Under the pieces are notes generated by a model. It did no database searches and was not told the origin of the DNA. It was given only the letters and a program-made list of their open reading frames with translations. 51,466 nt of DNA from Tabrizicola sp. (GTDB lineage Bacteria > Pseudomonadota > Alphaproteobacteria > Rhodobacterales > Rhodobacteraceae), in NCBI GenBank assembly GCA_025458105.1, contig JALOTD010000018.1, positions 1-51,466 of the forward strand, written 5' to 3'. This document shows positions 7,548 to 16,823 of this stretch, piece by piece (positions within the stretch are counted from its first letter, which is position 1; each line of letters starts with the position of its first letter). The translations under genes were made by a program, and so were the position numbers.

Positions 7548-8621
7548 ATGACGGAAACACGCGCCGAAGTACGGTTGCCGACGAAAGAGCTTCGCGACGA
7601 TCTGCCGTTCTACACGAAGGTGCTGGGATTTCGGCTGGACATGATCTTTCCGGCGGACAATCCGGAGGTCGCAGTGCTGTCGGGGCACGGGCTGCGGCTG
7701 CGCATCCAGAAGGGGGCGGCAGAGGCCCCTGGCACGCTGCGGATCCTGACGGATGATCCAGGGTTTGCGGGGGGCGCGAAGGCGCTGATCGCTCCGAATG
7801 GAACGCGGGTGGAGGTGGATGAATTGAACCCGCCGGTGGTGACGCCCGCGACGGAGCATGCTTTTGTTGTGCGCCGCCTGGCCGACCAGGCGCCCTGGGT
7901 GATCGGGCGGGCGGGGATGGAGTATCGCGACCTGATCCCCTCGCGACTGGGCGGCGCGATGATCGCGAGCCACATCCGCGTGCCGGACGGCCCGGTGCCC
8001 GACATGGTGCATTTCCACAAGGTGGGCTTTCAGCTGATCTTCTGTGTCGCGGGCTGGGTGGATGTTCTGTATGAAGATCAGGGGGATTTGCGGCGCATCC
8101 ATGCCGGGGACTGCTTCATTCAGCCGCCGGGCATCCGTCACAAGGTGCTGCATTCGGAAGGCGTGCAGGTGGTAGAGATCGGCGTTCCGGCCGAGCATGT
8201 CACCGAGATCGACCACGAGATGACCTTGCCCACCCCGCATTACCGGCCGGAACGGGAATGGGAGGGGCAGCGGTTCGTCCATGACATCGGTCGGGAGGGG
8301 GTGTTCAAGCCGTTCCGCATTCCGGGCTTCGAGGCGCGCGACACGGGGATCATGGCGGCCACGAAGGGTGTGGCCGGGGTGGTGGTGGCGCGGCCCGTGG
8401 GTCCAGCCCCCTGGACGGTGCACGAGGGGGATATCCTGTTCACCTTCGTTATGTCGGGCGGGATGACGCTGGAGGGCGAGGGGAAGGCGCCGTTCCGACT
8501 GGAGCCGGGCGATGCTTTCGTGATCCCACCCGGCATGGCGACGCGATATTCCGATGCGACGGCAGACCTTGAATTGCTGGAAGTGACGCTTCCCGGCAAT
8601 CCGCCGACGCGAGTGGTTTGA
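7548..8621 (+). CDS. VOC (glyoxalase-like) and double cupin fusion protein
   Basis: A 357-aa three-domain protein. Residues 1 to about 110 look like a VOC/glyoxalase domain (RLPTKELRDDLPFYTKVLGFRLD, then an AVLSGHGLRLRI strand). Residues about 150-205 form a cupin with metal-type residues (MVHFHKVGFQLIFCVAGWVDVLYED, then GDCFIQPPGIRHKVLH). Residues about 275-350 form a second cupin (WTVHEGDILFTFVMSGGMTLEGEG, then PGDAFVIPPGMA). The substrate is unknown; oxygenase, isomerase or sensor roles are all possible. It is divergent from maeB and shares its palindromic upstream region. Confidence 0.8.
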   Translation: MTETRAEVRLPTKELRDDLPFYTKVLGFRLDMIFPADNPEVAVLSGHGLRLRIQKGAAEAPGTLRILTDDPGFAGGAKALIAPNGTRVEVDELNPPVVTPATEHAFVVRRLADQAPWVIGRAGMEYRDLIPSRLGGAMIASHIRVPDGPVPDMVHFHKVGFQLIFCVAGWVDVLYEDQGDLRRIHAGDCFIQPPGIRHKVLHSEGVQVVEIGVPAEHVTEIDHEMTLPTPHYRPEREWEGQRFVHDIGREGVFKPFRIPGFEARDTGIMAATKGVAGVVVARPVGPAPWTVHEGDILFTFVMSGGMTLEGEGKAPFRLEPGDAFVIPPGMATRYSDATADLELLEVTLPGNPPTRVV

Positions 8622-8684
8622 AGCGCTTGCGGAAAGCGTGCCGGGGCCGCACACTCTGACCAAACGGTCAAAAGGAGGGGCGCG

Positions 8685-9077
8685 ATGACGCTTCTGGACG
8701 CGGCGACGGCAGTCAGAGAGCGGGCCTATGCGCCCTATTCGCGCTTCAAGGTGGGGGCGGCGTTGCGGTCGACCAGCGGTGCGGTGCATGTCGGCTGCAA
8801 TGTCGAGAACGTGGCCTATCCCGAGGGGACCTGCGCCGAAGCGGGCGCGATTGCCGCGATGATTGCAGCAGGAGACACCCGGATTGCAGAGATCTGGGTG
8901 ATTGCCGACAGCCCAGAGCCGGTGCCGCCCTGTGGCGGCTGCCGCCAGAAGATCGCGGAGTTTGCGGATCAGTCGGTTCGGGTCACGCTTTGCACCACGG
9001 ACGGAAAACAGAAGGTCATGACCGTGGCCGAGCTTCTGCCGGGTGTGTTCACGTCAGCGCATATGGAACGGACATGA
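8685..9077 (+). CDS. cdd: Cytidine deaminase
   Basis: A 130-aa zinc enzyme converting cytidine and deoxycytidine to uridine forms. It has the NVENVAYPEGTCAEAGAI segment carrying the zinc cysteine and catalytic glutamate, and the PPCGGCRQ motif with the other two zinc cysteines. AAGGAGG precedes the ATG. It is the first gene of a salvage operon with deoA, deoB, add and upp; its stop overlaps the deoA start as ATGA. Confidence 0.95.
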   Translation: MTLLDAATAVRERAYAPYSRFKVGAALRSTSGAVHVGCNVENVAYPEGTCAEAGAIAAMIAAGDTRIAEIWVIADSPEPVPPCGGCRQKIAEFADQSVRVTLCTTDGKQKVMTVAELLPGVFTSAHMERT

Positions 9078-10384
9078 CCGACGCCCGCACCATCATCGCG
9101 ACGATCCGGGACGGCGGAAAGCCTTTGGATGATGACCTGCGCTGGTTCGCGGCCGGGCTGGCCAGCGGTGCGGTGACGGATGCCCAGGCGGGGGCCTTCG
9201 CGATGGCGGTGTTACTGAAAGGCCTGCCGGAAGCAGGCCGCGTGGCACTGACGACTGGCATGCGAGATACCGGCAAGGTCATGGAATGGGACTTGCCAGG
9301 TCCGGTGGTGGACAAGCATTCGACAGGTGGGATCGGGGATTGCACCTCGCTGCTTCTTGCCCCGGCGCTGGCCGCCTGCGGGGCCTATGTGCCGATGATC
9401 TCGGGCCGGGGGCTTGGCCACACGGGCGGGACGCTGGACAAGCTGGAGGCGATCCCGGGCTTTCGGACCGGGCTGACGGAAGCGGCGTTCCGCAAGCAGG
9501 TGGCCAATCTGAAATGCGCGATCGTGGCGGCCAGCGCCGACCTCGCGCCCGCCGACAAGCGGCTTTATGCGATCCGGGATGTTTCGGGGACGGTGGAGTC
9601 GGTGGACCTGATCACGGCGTCTATCCTGTCTAAGAAGTTGGCGGCGGGGCTGGAGGCGCTGGTTCTGGATGTGAAGTGCGGGTCGGGCGCGTTCATGAAG
9701 ACGCCGGAGCGGGCCGAGGAACTGGCCCGTGCGCTGGTCACCACCGCACAGGGCGCGGGCTGCATGACCAGCGCACTCATCACCGACATGTCGCAGCCCC
9801 TTGCGACTGCGGCGGGCAATGCGCTGGAGGTCATCGAGGTGATGGAGACGCTGACGGGGACCTCCGTCAACACTGCGCTCTGGGATCTGACGGTGGCCTT
9901 GGGCGGCGAGGCGCTGGCGCTGGCGGGCCTGGCGGCGGATGCCGAGGATGGCGGCGGGCGCATTGCGCAGGCCCTGGAATCGGGCGCGGCGGCTGAGATA
10001 TTCGGGCGGATGGTGGCCGCGCAAGGGGGGCCTGCGGATTTCGTGGAGCGCTGGCCGGACCGGTTGCCCTCGGCCCCGGTGATGGTCGAGGTTCCGGCGC
10101 TGGCGGATGGTTATATCGCCGAGATCGACGGCGAGGCGCTGGGCCATGTCGTCGTGCGGCTGGGGGGAGGGCGGTTGCGCGAAGGGGATCGGGTGAACCC
10201 CTCGGTCGGGATGTCCGACCTGGCCGGGATTGGCGAGGAGACGGGCGCGGGCGTGCCCTTGGCCATGGTGCATGCCGTGACCGAAAGCGCGGCAGAAGCG
10301 GCTGTCCGGGCGGTACAGGCGGCCTACCGGATTGTAGATGAGGTTCCAGAAGAGCCACCTCTGGTGATGAAGAGGATCGGCTGA
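9074..10384 (+). CDS. deoA: Thymidine phosphorylase
   Basis: A 436-aa enzyme that phosphorolyses thymidine to thymine and deoxyribose-1-phosphate. The family signature around the phosphate and substrate site is clear: VDKHSTGGIGDCTSLLLAP, then ISGRGLGHTGGTLDKLE and DVKCGSGAFMK. The ATG at 9074 overlaps the cdd stop and gives the normal family length; the frame is open further upstream only by chance. The deoxyribose-1-phosphate it makes is the substrate of deoB immediately downstream. Confidence 0.95.
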   Translation: MTDARTIIATIRDGGKPLDDDLRWFAAGLASGAVTDAQAGAFAMAVLLKGLPEAGRVALTTGMRDTGKVMEWDLPGPVVDKHSTGGIGDCTSLLLAPALAACGAYVPMISGRGLGHTGGTLDKLEAIPGFRTGLTEAAFRKQVANLKCAIVAASADLAPADKRLYAIRDVSGTVESVDLITASILSKKLAAGLEALVLDVKCGSGAFMKTPERAEELARALVTTAQGAGCMTSALITDMSQPLATAAGNALEVIEVMETLTGTSVNTALWDLTVALGGEALALAGLAADAEDGGGRIAQALESGAAAEIFGRMVAAQGGPADFVERWPDRLPSAPVMVEVPALADGYIAEIDGEALGHVVVRLGGGRLREGDRVNPSVGMSDLAGIGEETGAGVPLAMVHAVTESAAEAAVRAVQAAYRIVDEVPEEPPLVMKRIG

Positions 10385-11581
10385 ATGGCACGCGCGTTCC
10401 TGATCGTGCTGGACTCGGTTGGCTGCGGCGGCGCGCCGGATGCAGCGGCTTTCGGGGACGAAGGCGCGAACACGCTGGGCCATATCGCGGCCGCCTGTAC
10501 GGAGGGTCGGGCGGAGGTCGGGCGATCCGGGCCGTTGAAGATGCCGAACCTGGACCGGCTGGGGCTCGGGGCGGCGATCCGTTTGGCCTCGGGCACGGCG
10601 ACGCCGGGGCTTGACGCGGTGCCCGAGGGGCTGTGGGGGGCGGCGACGGAAGTGTCGCGCGGCAAGGATACGCCCTCGGGGCACTGGGAACTGGCGGGCG
10701 TGCCGGTGCCCTGGGACTGGACTTATTTCCCCGACACTATGCCCGCCTTTCCCCCGGATATCGTGGCCGAGGTCTGCCGGTTGGCAGGAACTGAGGGCAT
10801 CCTTGGAAACTGCCATGCAAGTGGTGTGCCGATCATTGCGGAACACTGCGAGGAGCATCTGCGTACGGGCTGGCCGATCTGCTACACCAGCGCCGACAGC
10901 GTCTTTCAGATCGCCGCGCATGAGGAAGCCTTCGGGCTGGAGCGGCTGTTGAAGCTGTGTGCCGATCTGGCGCCTATGCTGCACGCCCGCAAGGTTGGGC
11001 GGGTCATCGCGCGGCCGTTCACCGGGAGTTGCGGTGATTTCAAGCGGACGTCGAACCGCAAGGATTTCGCAATCGCCCCGCCTTCGCCGACGCTGCTGGA
11101 CTGGGTGGCGGGTGCCGGTCGGGCGACGCATGGGATCGGCAAGATCGGCGACATCTTTTCCATGCGCGGGGTGGGCAAGCTGTGGAAGGGGAAATCAGAT
11201 GCTGACCTTTTCGAACATTTGCTTCGCCTTGGGGCCGAAGCTGAGGCGGGTTCCTTGACGTTTGCGAACTTTGTCGAATTCGACACGCTTTATGGCCACC
11301 CGCGCGACGTGTCGGGCTATGCCCGTGCGCTGGAGTGGTTCGACGCGGGGCTTCCCCGGTTCCTTGCGGCCCTGAAGCCCGGTGATCTGGCGATCTTCAC
11401 CGCCGACCATGGCAACGATCCCACCTGGCGCGGGACGGAACACACGCGAGAGCGGGTTCCGGTCGTGGCCTGGGGTGTGGGTGCCCGCGACGTGGGGTTG
11501 CGCGGGTTCGTGGATGTGGGGGCAAGCGTGGCGGCGCATCTGGGGGTCGCCTCGCAAGGTCCGGGGCGAAGCTTCCTGTGA
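10385..11581 (+). CDS. deoB: Phosphopentomutase
   Basis: A 398-aa manganese enzyme of the alkaline phosphatase superfamily that moves phosphate between C1 and C5 of ribose and deoxyribose. It shows the N-terminal metal motif FLIVLDSVGCGGAPDA, DTPSGHWELAG, IIAEH, TADHGNDPTWRGTEHTRE near the C-terminus (metal Asp and His residues), and PVVAWG. Its ATG directly follows the deoA stop with no spacing. No deoC aldolase gene is in the window. Confidence 0.95.
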   Translation: MARAFLIVLDSVGCGGAPDAAAFGDEGANTLGHIAAACTEGRAEVGRSGPLKMPNLDRLGLGAAIRLASGTATPGLDAVPEGLWGAATEVSRGKDTPSGHWELAGVPVPWDWTYFPDTMPAFPPDIVAEVCRLAGTEGILGNCHASGVPIIAEHCEEHLRTGWPICYTSADSVFQIAAHEEAFGLERLLKLCADLAPMLHARKVGRVIARPFTGSCGDFKRTSNRKDFAIAPPSPTLLDWVAGAGRATHGIGKIGDIFSMRGVGKLWKGKSDADLFEHLLRLGAEAEAGSLTFANFVEFDTLYGHPRDVSGYARALEWFDAGLPRFLAALKPGDLAIFTADHGNDPTWRGTEHTRERVPVVAWGVGARDVGLRGFVDVGASVAAHLGVASQGPGRSFL

Positions 11582-11596
11582 CGGCCGCCGGAGGGG

Positions 11597-11640
11597 TCAC
11601 ACCCCCGCCCCCCCGCGGGATACTTGTACCAGTATGAAAG
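11597..11640 (+). repeat. 44-bp dispersed intergenic repeat, copy A
   Basis: Begins TCACACCCCCG and ends with a GGGATACTTGTACCAGTATG-like stretch plus AAAG. Copy B at 45335-45378 has the same length and 36 of 44 identical positions by my count. Here it lies between deoB and add, in the direction of transcription, and ends 13 bases before the add start. Confidence 0.65.
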
Positions 11641-11653
11641 AAGGGAGCGTGTC

Positions 11654-12631
11654 ATGCGCGGATTGCCGAAGGTCGAGTTGCACCTGCATCTGGAGGGGGC
11701 GGCCCCACCGAACCTTATCGCGGGGCTCGCGAAAGAAAAGCATCTGGACATATCCGGCATCTTCGATGCGCGGGGGAACTATCGCTACAAGGACTTCTGG
11801 GATTTCATGGATGTCTATGAGGTGGCGACCTCGGCCTTGCAGAGCCCCGAGGATTATGCGCGGCTGGTCCGGGCAGTACTCGAGGAATCGGCGGCCTCGG
11901 GCGTGGTCTATTCCGAGACCTCCCTGACGCCCGACTTTTGTGGCGGACGCGACATCGTGGCCTGGCGGGAATACCTGCACGCGATACAGGAGGTGGCCGA
12001 TCAGGCCGAGCGAGACCTTGGGATCACGCAGCGGGGAATCATCACCTGCGTTCGGCATTTCGGGCCGGAAAAGGCGCGGGAGACGGCGCTCTGCGCAGCC
12101 GAGACGGCGGGGGACTGGATCGTGGGCTTCGGGATCGCAGGAGACGAAAAGATCGGCGCGCCCAAGGATTTCCGCTGGGCCTTCGACTGCGCGCGGGAGG
12201 CGGGGCTCCGGCTCACGGCCCATGCGGGGGAATGGGGCGGGCCTTCGAGCGTGCGGGATGCGCTGCGCGACCTGGAGGTGGAGCGGATCGGTCATGGGGT
12301 GCGGGCGATCGAGGATCTGGCGCTGGTGGACGAGCTGGCCGAGAAGGGGATTGTCCTGGAGGTCTGTCCGGGGTCGAATGTGGCTTTGGGGATTTACAAG
12401 TCGTTCCGGGATCATCCGATCAATGAGTTGGACAGGCGAGGGGTGAAGGTAACCGTTTCGACCGACGACCCGCCCTTCTTTCATACCACGATGGCGCGGG
12501 AATATGAGGAGCTGCACCGGGCCTTCGATTGGGACGAGGCGCAATTCCGGAAGATCGCGCGCCAGTCGCTTGACGCGGCCTTTTGCGACGCGGATACCAA
12601 GGCGAGGATCGGAAAGCTGCTGGAGGCCTGA
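11654..12631 (+). CDS. add: Adenosine deaminase
   Basis: A 325-aa zinc hydrolase that deaminates adenosine and deoxyadenosine. It begins [19 protein letters not shown], with the metal HxH, and has [35 protein letters not shown] and [10 protein letters not shown] with the catalytic aspartates. AAGGGAG lies seven bases before the ATG at 11654. It is in the same run as deoB and upp; copy A of the dispersed repeat lies in its leader. An adenine deaminase assignment is less likely but cannot be excluded from motifs alone. Confidence 0.9.
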   Translation: MRGLPKVELHLHLEGAAPPNLIAGLAKEKHLDISGIFDARGNYRYKDFWDFMDVYEVATSALQSPEDYARLVRAVLEESAASGVVYSETSLTPDFCGGRDIVAWREYLHAIQEVADQAERDLGITQRGIITCVRHFGPEKARETALCAAETAGDWIVGFGIAGDEKIGAPKDFRWAFDCAREAGLRLTAHAGEWGGPSSVRDALRDLEVERIGHGVRAIEDLALVDELAEKGIVLEVCPGSNVALGIYKSFRDHPINELDRRGVKVTVSTDDPPFFHTTMAREYEELHRAFDWDEAQFRKIARQSLDAAFCDADTKARIGKLLEA

Positions 12632-12632
12632 A

Positions 12633-13265
12633 ATGCTGGATCACCTGACCGTCGTGTCGCACCCCCTGGTCCAGCACAAGCTGACCTTGATGCGCGAGAA
12701 GGACACGTCAACGGCCAGCTTCCGGAAGCTGTTGCGCGAGATCAGTCTGCTTCTGGCCTATGAGGTCACGCGCGAACTGCCGATGACCACCAAGCGGATC
12801 GAGACGCCGCTGGAGGAGATGGACGCCCCCGCGATCGAGGGGAAAAAGCTGGCACTGGTCAGCATCCTGCGGGCGGGGAACGGGCTTCTGGACGGTATCC
12901 TGGAGCTGGTTCCAGCGGCGCGAGTGGGATTCGTGGGGCTATACCGCGACCCGGAAACGCTGCAGCCGGTCCAGTACTATTGCAAGCTGCCGGACCATAT
13001 GGAGGACCGGATCGCCATCGTGGTGGACCCGATGCTGGCCACGGGGAACTCTAGTGCGGCGGCGGTCAGCCTGTTGAAACAGGCGGGCGCGAAACAGATC
13101 CGCTTCCTGTGCCTGTTGGCCGCGCCGGAAGGGATCGCCCGGATGAAGGAGGCGCATCCGGATGTGCCGATCGTCACGGCGGCGGTAGACAGCCATCTGA
13201 ACGACCACGGCTATATCGTGCCGGGCCTTGGCGATGCCGGGGACCGGATGTTCGGGACCAAGTGA
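12633..13265 (+). CDS. upp: Uracil phosphoribosyltransferase
   Basis: A 210-aa enzyme making UMP from uracil and PRPP. It has the N-terminal [15 protein letters not shown] segment, [15 protein letters not shown], the PRPP loop [16 protein letters not shown] and the uracil-binding C-terminal [18 protein letters not shown]. The start follows the add stop by one base. It completes a route that recycles pyrimidine and purine nucleosides from this operon. Confidence 0.95.
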   Translation: MLDHLTVVSHPLVQHKLTLMREKDTSTASFRKLLREISLLLAYEVTRELPMTTKRIETPLEEMDAPAIEGKKLALVSILRAGNGLLDGILELVPAARVGFVGLYRDPETLQPVQYYCKLPDHMEDRIAIVVDPMLATGNSSAAAVSLLKQAGAKQIRFLCLLAAPEGIARMKEAHPDVPIVTAAVDSHLNDHGYIVPGLGDAGDRMFGTK

Positions 13266-13795
13266 TGCGGAGACTTGCGCTTGGACTTTGGCTGATTGGA
13301 GCGTTGCCGGGCTTGGCGCAGGACGGTGGCGGTCCGGCAGAATTGCCGCCCGCCAGCTATGCCGGACAGCAGTATGTTGACAGCCGGGGTTGCCTTTTCC
13401 TGCGGGCTGGCCAGCCAGGGCAGGTGATCTGGGTTCCGCGCGTGACGCGCGATGGCGTGCCGATCTGCGGCTACCCGCCTTCGGGGCGTCGGGTTCCGGT
13501 GGCGTCTGAAGATGCGGCACCGGCCGAACCCGCACCCGCGGCGCCAGCGACAGCAGCCACCGCAAGCGGGGGCTATTTCGTGGCGGTGGGCAGCTTTGGC
13601 GTGGCGGCCAATGCCGACAAGGCGCTCTCGCGACTGAAATCGCTAAACTATCCGGTGGCCCGAGGGCAGATGAGCCAAGGCGCGAAACTGGTCACGGTCT
13701 TTGCCGGACCGTTTGCCACCAGCGAGGAGGCGGCGCGGGCGCGAGCAGAGTTGCGCGGTCTTGGCTTTCCGGACGCGATTGTGGTCGGGCCCTGA
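13265..13795 (+). CDS. Secreted SPOR-domain protein
   Basis: A 176-aa exported protein. Residues 1-19 form a signal peptide ending LPGLAQ, followed by a short cysteine-containing region, an Ala/Pro-rich linker near 80-105, and a C-terminal SPOR domain (YFVAVGSFGVAANADKALSRL, then AKLVTVFAGPFATSEEAARAR) that in other proteins binds denuded septal peptidoglycan. Its ATG overlaps the upp stop as TGATG, so it is the last gene of the salvage operon although its role is in the cell envelope. Confidence 0.85.
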   Translation: MRRLALGLWLIGALPGLAQDGGGPAELPPASYAGQQYVDSRGCLFLRAGQPGQVIWVPRVTRDGVPICGYPPSGRRVPVASEDAAPAEPAPAAPATAATASGGYFVAVGSFGVAANADKALSRLKSLNYPVARGQMSQGAKLVTVFAGPFATSEEAARARAELRGLGFPDAIVVGP

Positions 13796-13800
13796 CGCCC

Positions 13801-14823
13801 CTAGCCGCCGCAGATGCCCTGAAGCGCGATCCAGGTTTCATCGGGGATGAGGGGCGAGGGTGCGAGGCCCTTGTAGGGGTCGCCCGCGGCAAGTTCGGAA
13901 AGCGTTTTGCCGTCCGGATCGATTGCTGCGGCGTAGGCTGTTGCCGGAACCTGCGCCACCTCGAAGGCCCGGATCATGGTCGCAGTATCGAGCGGTTCGG
14001 GTGTGGCGCGCAGGGCTGTTTCGCCATAGCCCGCAATCGCTTCATCCGACAGTTCAGCGGTGGTCAGAAGCTGGAAAGTGGCCTTCAGCCCGGCATGCTG
14101 CAAAAGCGGGATGATCGGGTCGGTCTGGCGTGAGCGCAGGCGTTCGACAAGGGCGGCCCCGGCTGCCGCTTCCGGTCCGTTGGCCTGTTCGATCAGGCTG
14201 CGCGGCAGGATGATGACATCGCCCGGCAGATGCAGCGGTTGGGAAACGCCTTCGGGCATCACATAGAGGATCGGGGTGTCGACCGGACCAAAGACGCGGT
14301 CCGCAAGGCCCGCCAAGGCCTGCAGGCCCAGTTGATTGTCGCACGGTGCGCCGGTGACGCGTGACAGGTCGTCAAGCACGCGTTGGCCGATTTCGGCGCG
14401 TTGCGCGGGCGGCACGACCGAGGCGGTATGCGACACAAGCGTACCCGGCAGCCAGACGGTGGCCAGCGCCAGGATACCAAGCGCGGTCGCGCCGAGGATC
14501 AGCCCGCGCAGCCGACCAGGGCGGGCCTCTGCCGCTTTCAGGGCCGCCCGGACCGAGTCTAGTGCTGCGACCATGTCGGGCTCGGACAATTCCAGGCTTT
14601 CCAGGGCGTCGTCGCCCGGGGCAAAGACGGCTGGAGTTTCGCCACGGTTTACCCGCTCGATTGCGGGCAGCGACCAATGGCTGACAGCTTCGCCGCTGCG
14701 CGGGTCGGACAAGGTCAAAGTGGCCTCGCCCAGTCGAACGAGCACCTCGCGACGTTGATCCTGCGGCGTCTCGCGCCACAGACCGGAACATTCCAGCCGC
14801 TGATACTTTTTGAGCGCCGTCAT
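13801..14823 (-). CDS. Membrane-anchored M48-like protein lacking the zinc motif
   Basis: A 340-aa protein with a short cytoplasmic N-terminal part, one membrane segment at about residues 107-128 (LILGATALGILALATVWLPG) and a C-terminal domain. The stretch LHLPGDVIILPRSLIEQANGPEAAAGAALVERLR follows the M48 peptidase pattern in which a surface strand and an arginine-leucine helix lead into HExxH, but here the HExxH histidines are replaced (ALVER). I therefore infer a catalytically dead M48-like fold. It is convergent with the SPOR gene, five bases apart. Function unknown. Confidence 0.7.
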   Translation of the reverse strand: MTALKKYQRLECSGLWRETPQDQRREVLVRLGEATLTLSDPRSGEAVSHWSLPAIERVNRGETPAVFAPGDDALESLELSEPDMVAALDSVRAALKAAEARPGRLRGLILGATALGILALATVWLPGTLVSHTASVVPPAQRAEIGQRVLDDLSRVTGAPCDNQLGLQALAGLADRVFGPVDTPILYVMPEGVSQPLHLPGDVIILPRSLIEQANGPEAAAGAALVERLRSRQTDPIIPLLQHAGLKATFQLLTTAELSDEAIAGYGETALRATPEPLDTATMIRAFEVAQVPATAYAAAIDPDGKTLSELAAGDPYKGLAPSPLIPDETWIALQGICGG

Positions 14824-15000
14824 CGGGCCGTGGGTCTCTGCCTGTTTCGAAGCAGCTTATCGCCGGATGACGGCGGCCACAATCGGCTTGGGACGGGTGA
14901 GCCCGGTCGGGGGGCCGTAAGCGGCGGGCGGGCGTCGCGTTCAGGCGGGCAAGGTTACTGCGGCGCGGGCAGAAGGGGCGGACCTGAAGGCTGAGAGCAG

Positions 15001-15927
15001 ATGACTGACACCCCGAACCACACCCTGGCAGCGTTTGGCGCGGTGCTGGTCTATGCCTGCGTGATCGCCTTCACCGACAATTACGTGCGGGTCATCGCCC
15101 AGGACGCGGGGCTGTGGCAGTTCCACGCGACGCGGACGGCCATGGCCTTTGGACTGTTGGCGCTCTTGGCGGTGCCCTTGGCGTTGCGGCTGTGGCCAAA
15201 GCGGCCTGGGGCAGTTCTGGCACGGTCTGCCATTCACGGGTCAGCCATGTTGATCTATTTCGGCGCGCTGGCCTTTCTGCCGGTGGCGCAGGTGGCGGCG
15301 GGGCTGTTCACGGCGCCGATCTTCGTCCTTTTGATCCAGCGGGTGATCTATGGGCAGCCGATTTCGATGCTGCAGGTCGTTTCGGTGGGCATGGGATTTG
15401 CGGGCGTTGTGATGGTTCTTGGGCCCGAGGCAATGTCCGGGGCCAGCTTTGCCGCGCTTTTGCCGATCATCGCCGGTGCGCTGTACGCAATGGGCAATAT
15501 CGCGACGCGGGCCTGGTGCGAAGGGGAAAGTGCCGAAACCCTGGTGGCCGGGTTCTTTGGCATGCTGGGCGTGTTCGGGCTGATCGGGATGGCGGCGCTG
15601 TGGCTGGTGCCGGTCGCCGTGCCCGAAGGGGCCGACGGTTTTCTGCAACGCGGGCCGGTCTGGCCCACAGGCACCTTCCTGTGGTGGACCTTCGTGCAAG
15701 CGGCGGGGTCGCTTCTGGGCGTCGGGATGATCGTGAAGGCCTACCAGATCGCTGAAGCTTCGCGGGTGTCGGTCTTTGAATATGTGATCCTGCCTGCCTC
15801 TGCGGCCTGGGGGTTCTTTCTTTGGGGCGAAGTGTTGACCTGGCTGGCCGTTGCCGGCATGGCGCTGATTGCCTTGGCCGGAGTGCTGATCGCCCGCGTT
15901 CAGTCGCCCACGGCCTCGCGCCAGTGA
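15001..15927 (+). CDS. DMT-superfamily (EamA) transporter
   Basis: A 308-aa integral membrane protein with two EamA repeats and about ten hydrophobic segments (for example LVYACVIAFTD, AMAFGLLALLAVPLAL, AALLPIIAGALYAMGNIATRA, EYVILPASAAWGFFLWGE). Such proteins usually export small metabolites or amino-acid-like compounds; the substrate cannot be read from sequence. Divergent from the M48-like gene. Its 3' end overlaps the 3' end of tdk by 28 bp on the opposite strand. Confidence 0.85.
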   Translation: MTDTPNHTLAAFGAVLVYACVIAFTDNYVRVIAQDAGLWQFHATRTAMAFGLLALLAVPLALRLWPKRPGAVLARSAIHGSAMLIYFGALAFLPVAQVAAGLFTAPIFVLLIQRVIYGQPISMLQVVSVGMGFAGVVMVLGPEAMSGASFAALLPIIAGALYAMGNIATRAWCEGESAETLVAGFFGMLGVFGLIGMAALWLVPVAVPEGADGFLQRGPVWPTGTFLWWTFVQAAGSLLGVGMIVKAYQIAEASRVSVFEYVILPASAAWGFFLWGEVLTWLAVAGMALIALAGVLIARVQSPTASRQ

Positions 15928-16478
15928 CGGCGGCAGAGGCTGACGTAGGTCTCGTTCCCGCCGATCACCACCTGCTCGCCATCTTTCAGCGCGCGACCGT
16001 CCGGGCCGCGGCGGATGACCATGGTGGCCTTCTTGCCGCAATGGCAGATCGTGCGGACCTCGCGCATCTCGTCGGCCCAGGCGAGAAGGGCGGCCGAGCC
16101 GGGAAAGAGGTTGCCCTGGAAGTCGACGCGGAGGCCGTAGCACATGACCGGCACGCCCAGATCGTCAACCGCGCGGGCCAGTTGCCAGACCTGCGGCTTG
16201 GACAGGAACTGCGCCTCGTCGATGAAGACGCAGGCGACGGAGCCCTTGGCGAACCGGTTTTGCAGCTTTGCGAAGAGGTCTTCGTCGGGGCTGAAGGTGT
16301 CGGCCTCCTCGCCAATGCCGATGCGGCTGGCGATCCTGCCCTGACCGGCGCGGTTGTCGAACTGCGCGGTGATCAGATAGGTCTGCATGCCGCCTTCGCG
16401 GTAGTTGTGCGAGGCTTGCAGAAGCGAGGTCGATTTCCCCGCGTTCATGGTGGAGTAGTGAAAGTACAGCTTGGCCAT
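15900..16478 (-). CDS. tdk: Thymidine kinase (type II)
   Basis: A 192-aa enzyme phosphorylating thymidine. It begins AKLYFHYSTMNAGKSTSLLQ with the P-loop, then FIDEAQFLS (Walker B with catalytic Glu), GLRVDFQGNLFPGS, and the zinc site CHCGKKA with CRRHW near the end. The ATG at 16478 gives the family length; the longer upstream open frame shows no similarity. It complements the salvage operon to its left. Confidence 0.93.
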   Translation of the reverse strand: MAKLYFHYSTMNAGKSTSLLQASHNYREGGMQTYLITAQFDNRAGQGRIASRIGIGEEADTFSPDEDLFAKLQNRFAKGSVACVFIDEAQFLSKPQVWQLARAVDDLGVPVMCYGLRVDFQGNLFPGSAALLAWADEMREVRTICHCGKKATMVIRRGPDGRALKDGEQVVIGGNETYVSLCRRHWREAVGD

Positions 16479-16823
16479 GCGGTTTGCCCTAACCCAACGT
16501 CGGCACGCGCCGCAAGGGTTTGCCCCTTTTGGCACGGCCGACGAAAGGCAGAACTTGTTACCAGAGCACTGGTTAATGCGCGAACCGCGCAGCACTGATA
16601 CAGGATGGTCCGCCGCCTGAAGGCACTGCCAACAGCCACCCAAAGCTTGACTGCGGCGGCAGACCTGAACTGTGCCGATGCTGGGGACATCGGCGAACTC
16701 GTCAACGTTCCGAACCGGGTTCGGAACCTCTTTATCAATGACAAGTCGTTCCGACGCGGTTAATGGGAAAAGACCGTTGCCTTTCCCCGGTCTATAGTTT
16801 GGCCGGGTGTCCCGGAGCCCAAG
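16479..16823. promoter_or_regulatory. Divergent intergenic region with a 21-bp palindrome
   Basis: This 345-bp gap lies between divergent tdk and the CII-like gene. It contains a palindrome at 16707-16727 with arms GTTCCGAACC and GGTTCGGAAC around a single central base, and a further GTTCCG at about 16746. It is a likely operator for one or both genes. I see no RNA gene in the rest of the region. Confidence 0.5.
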
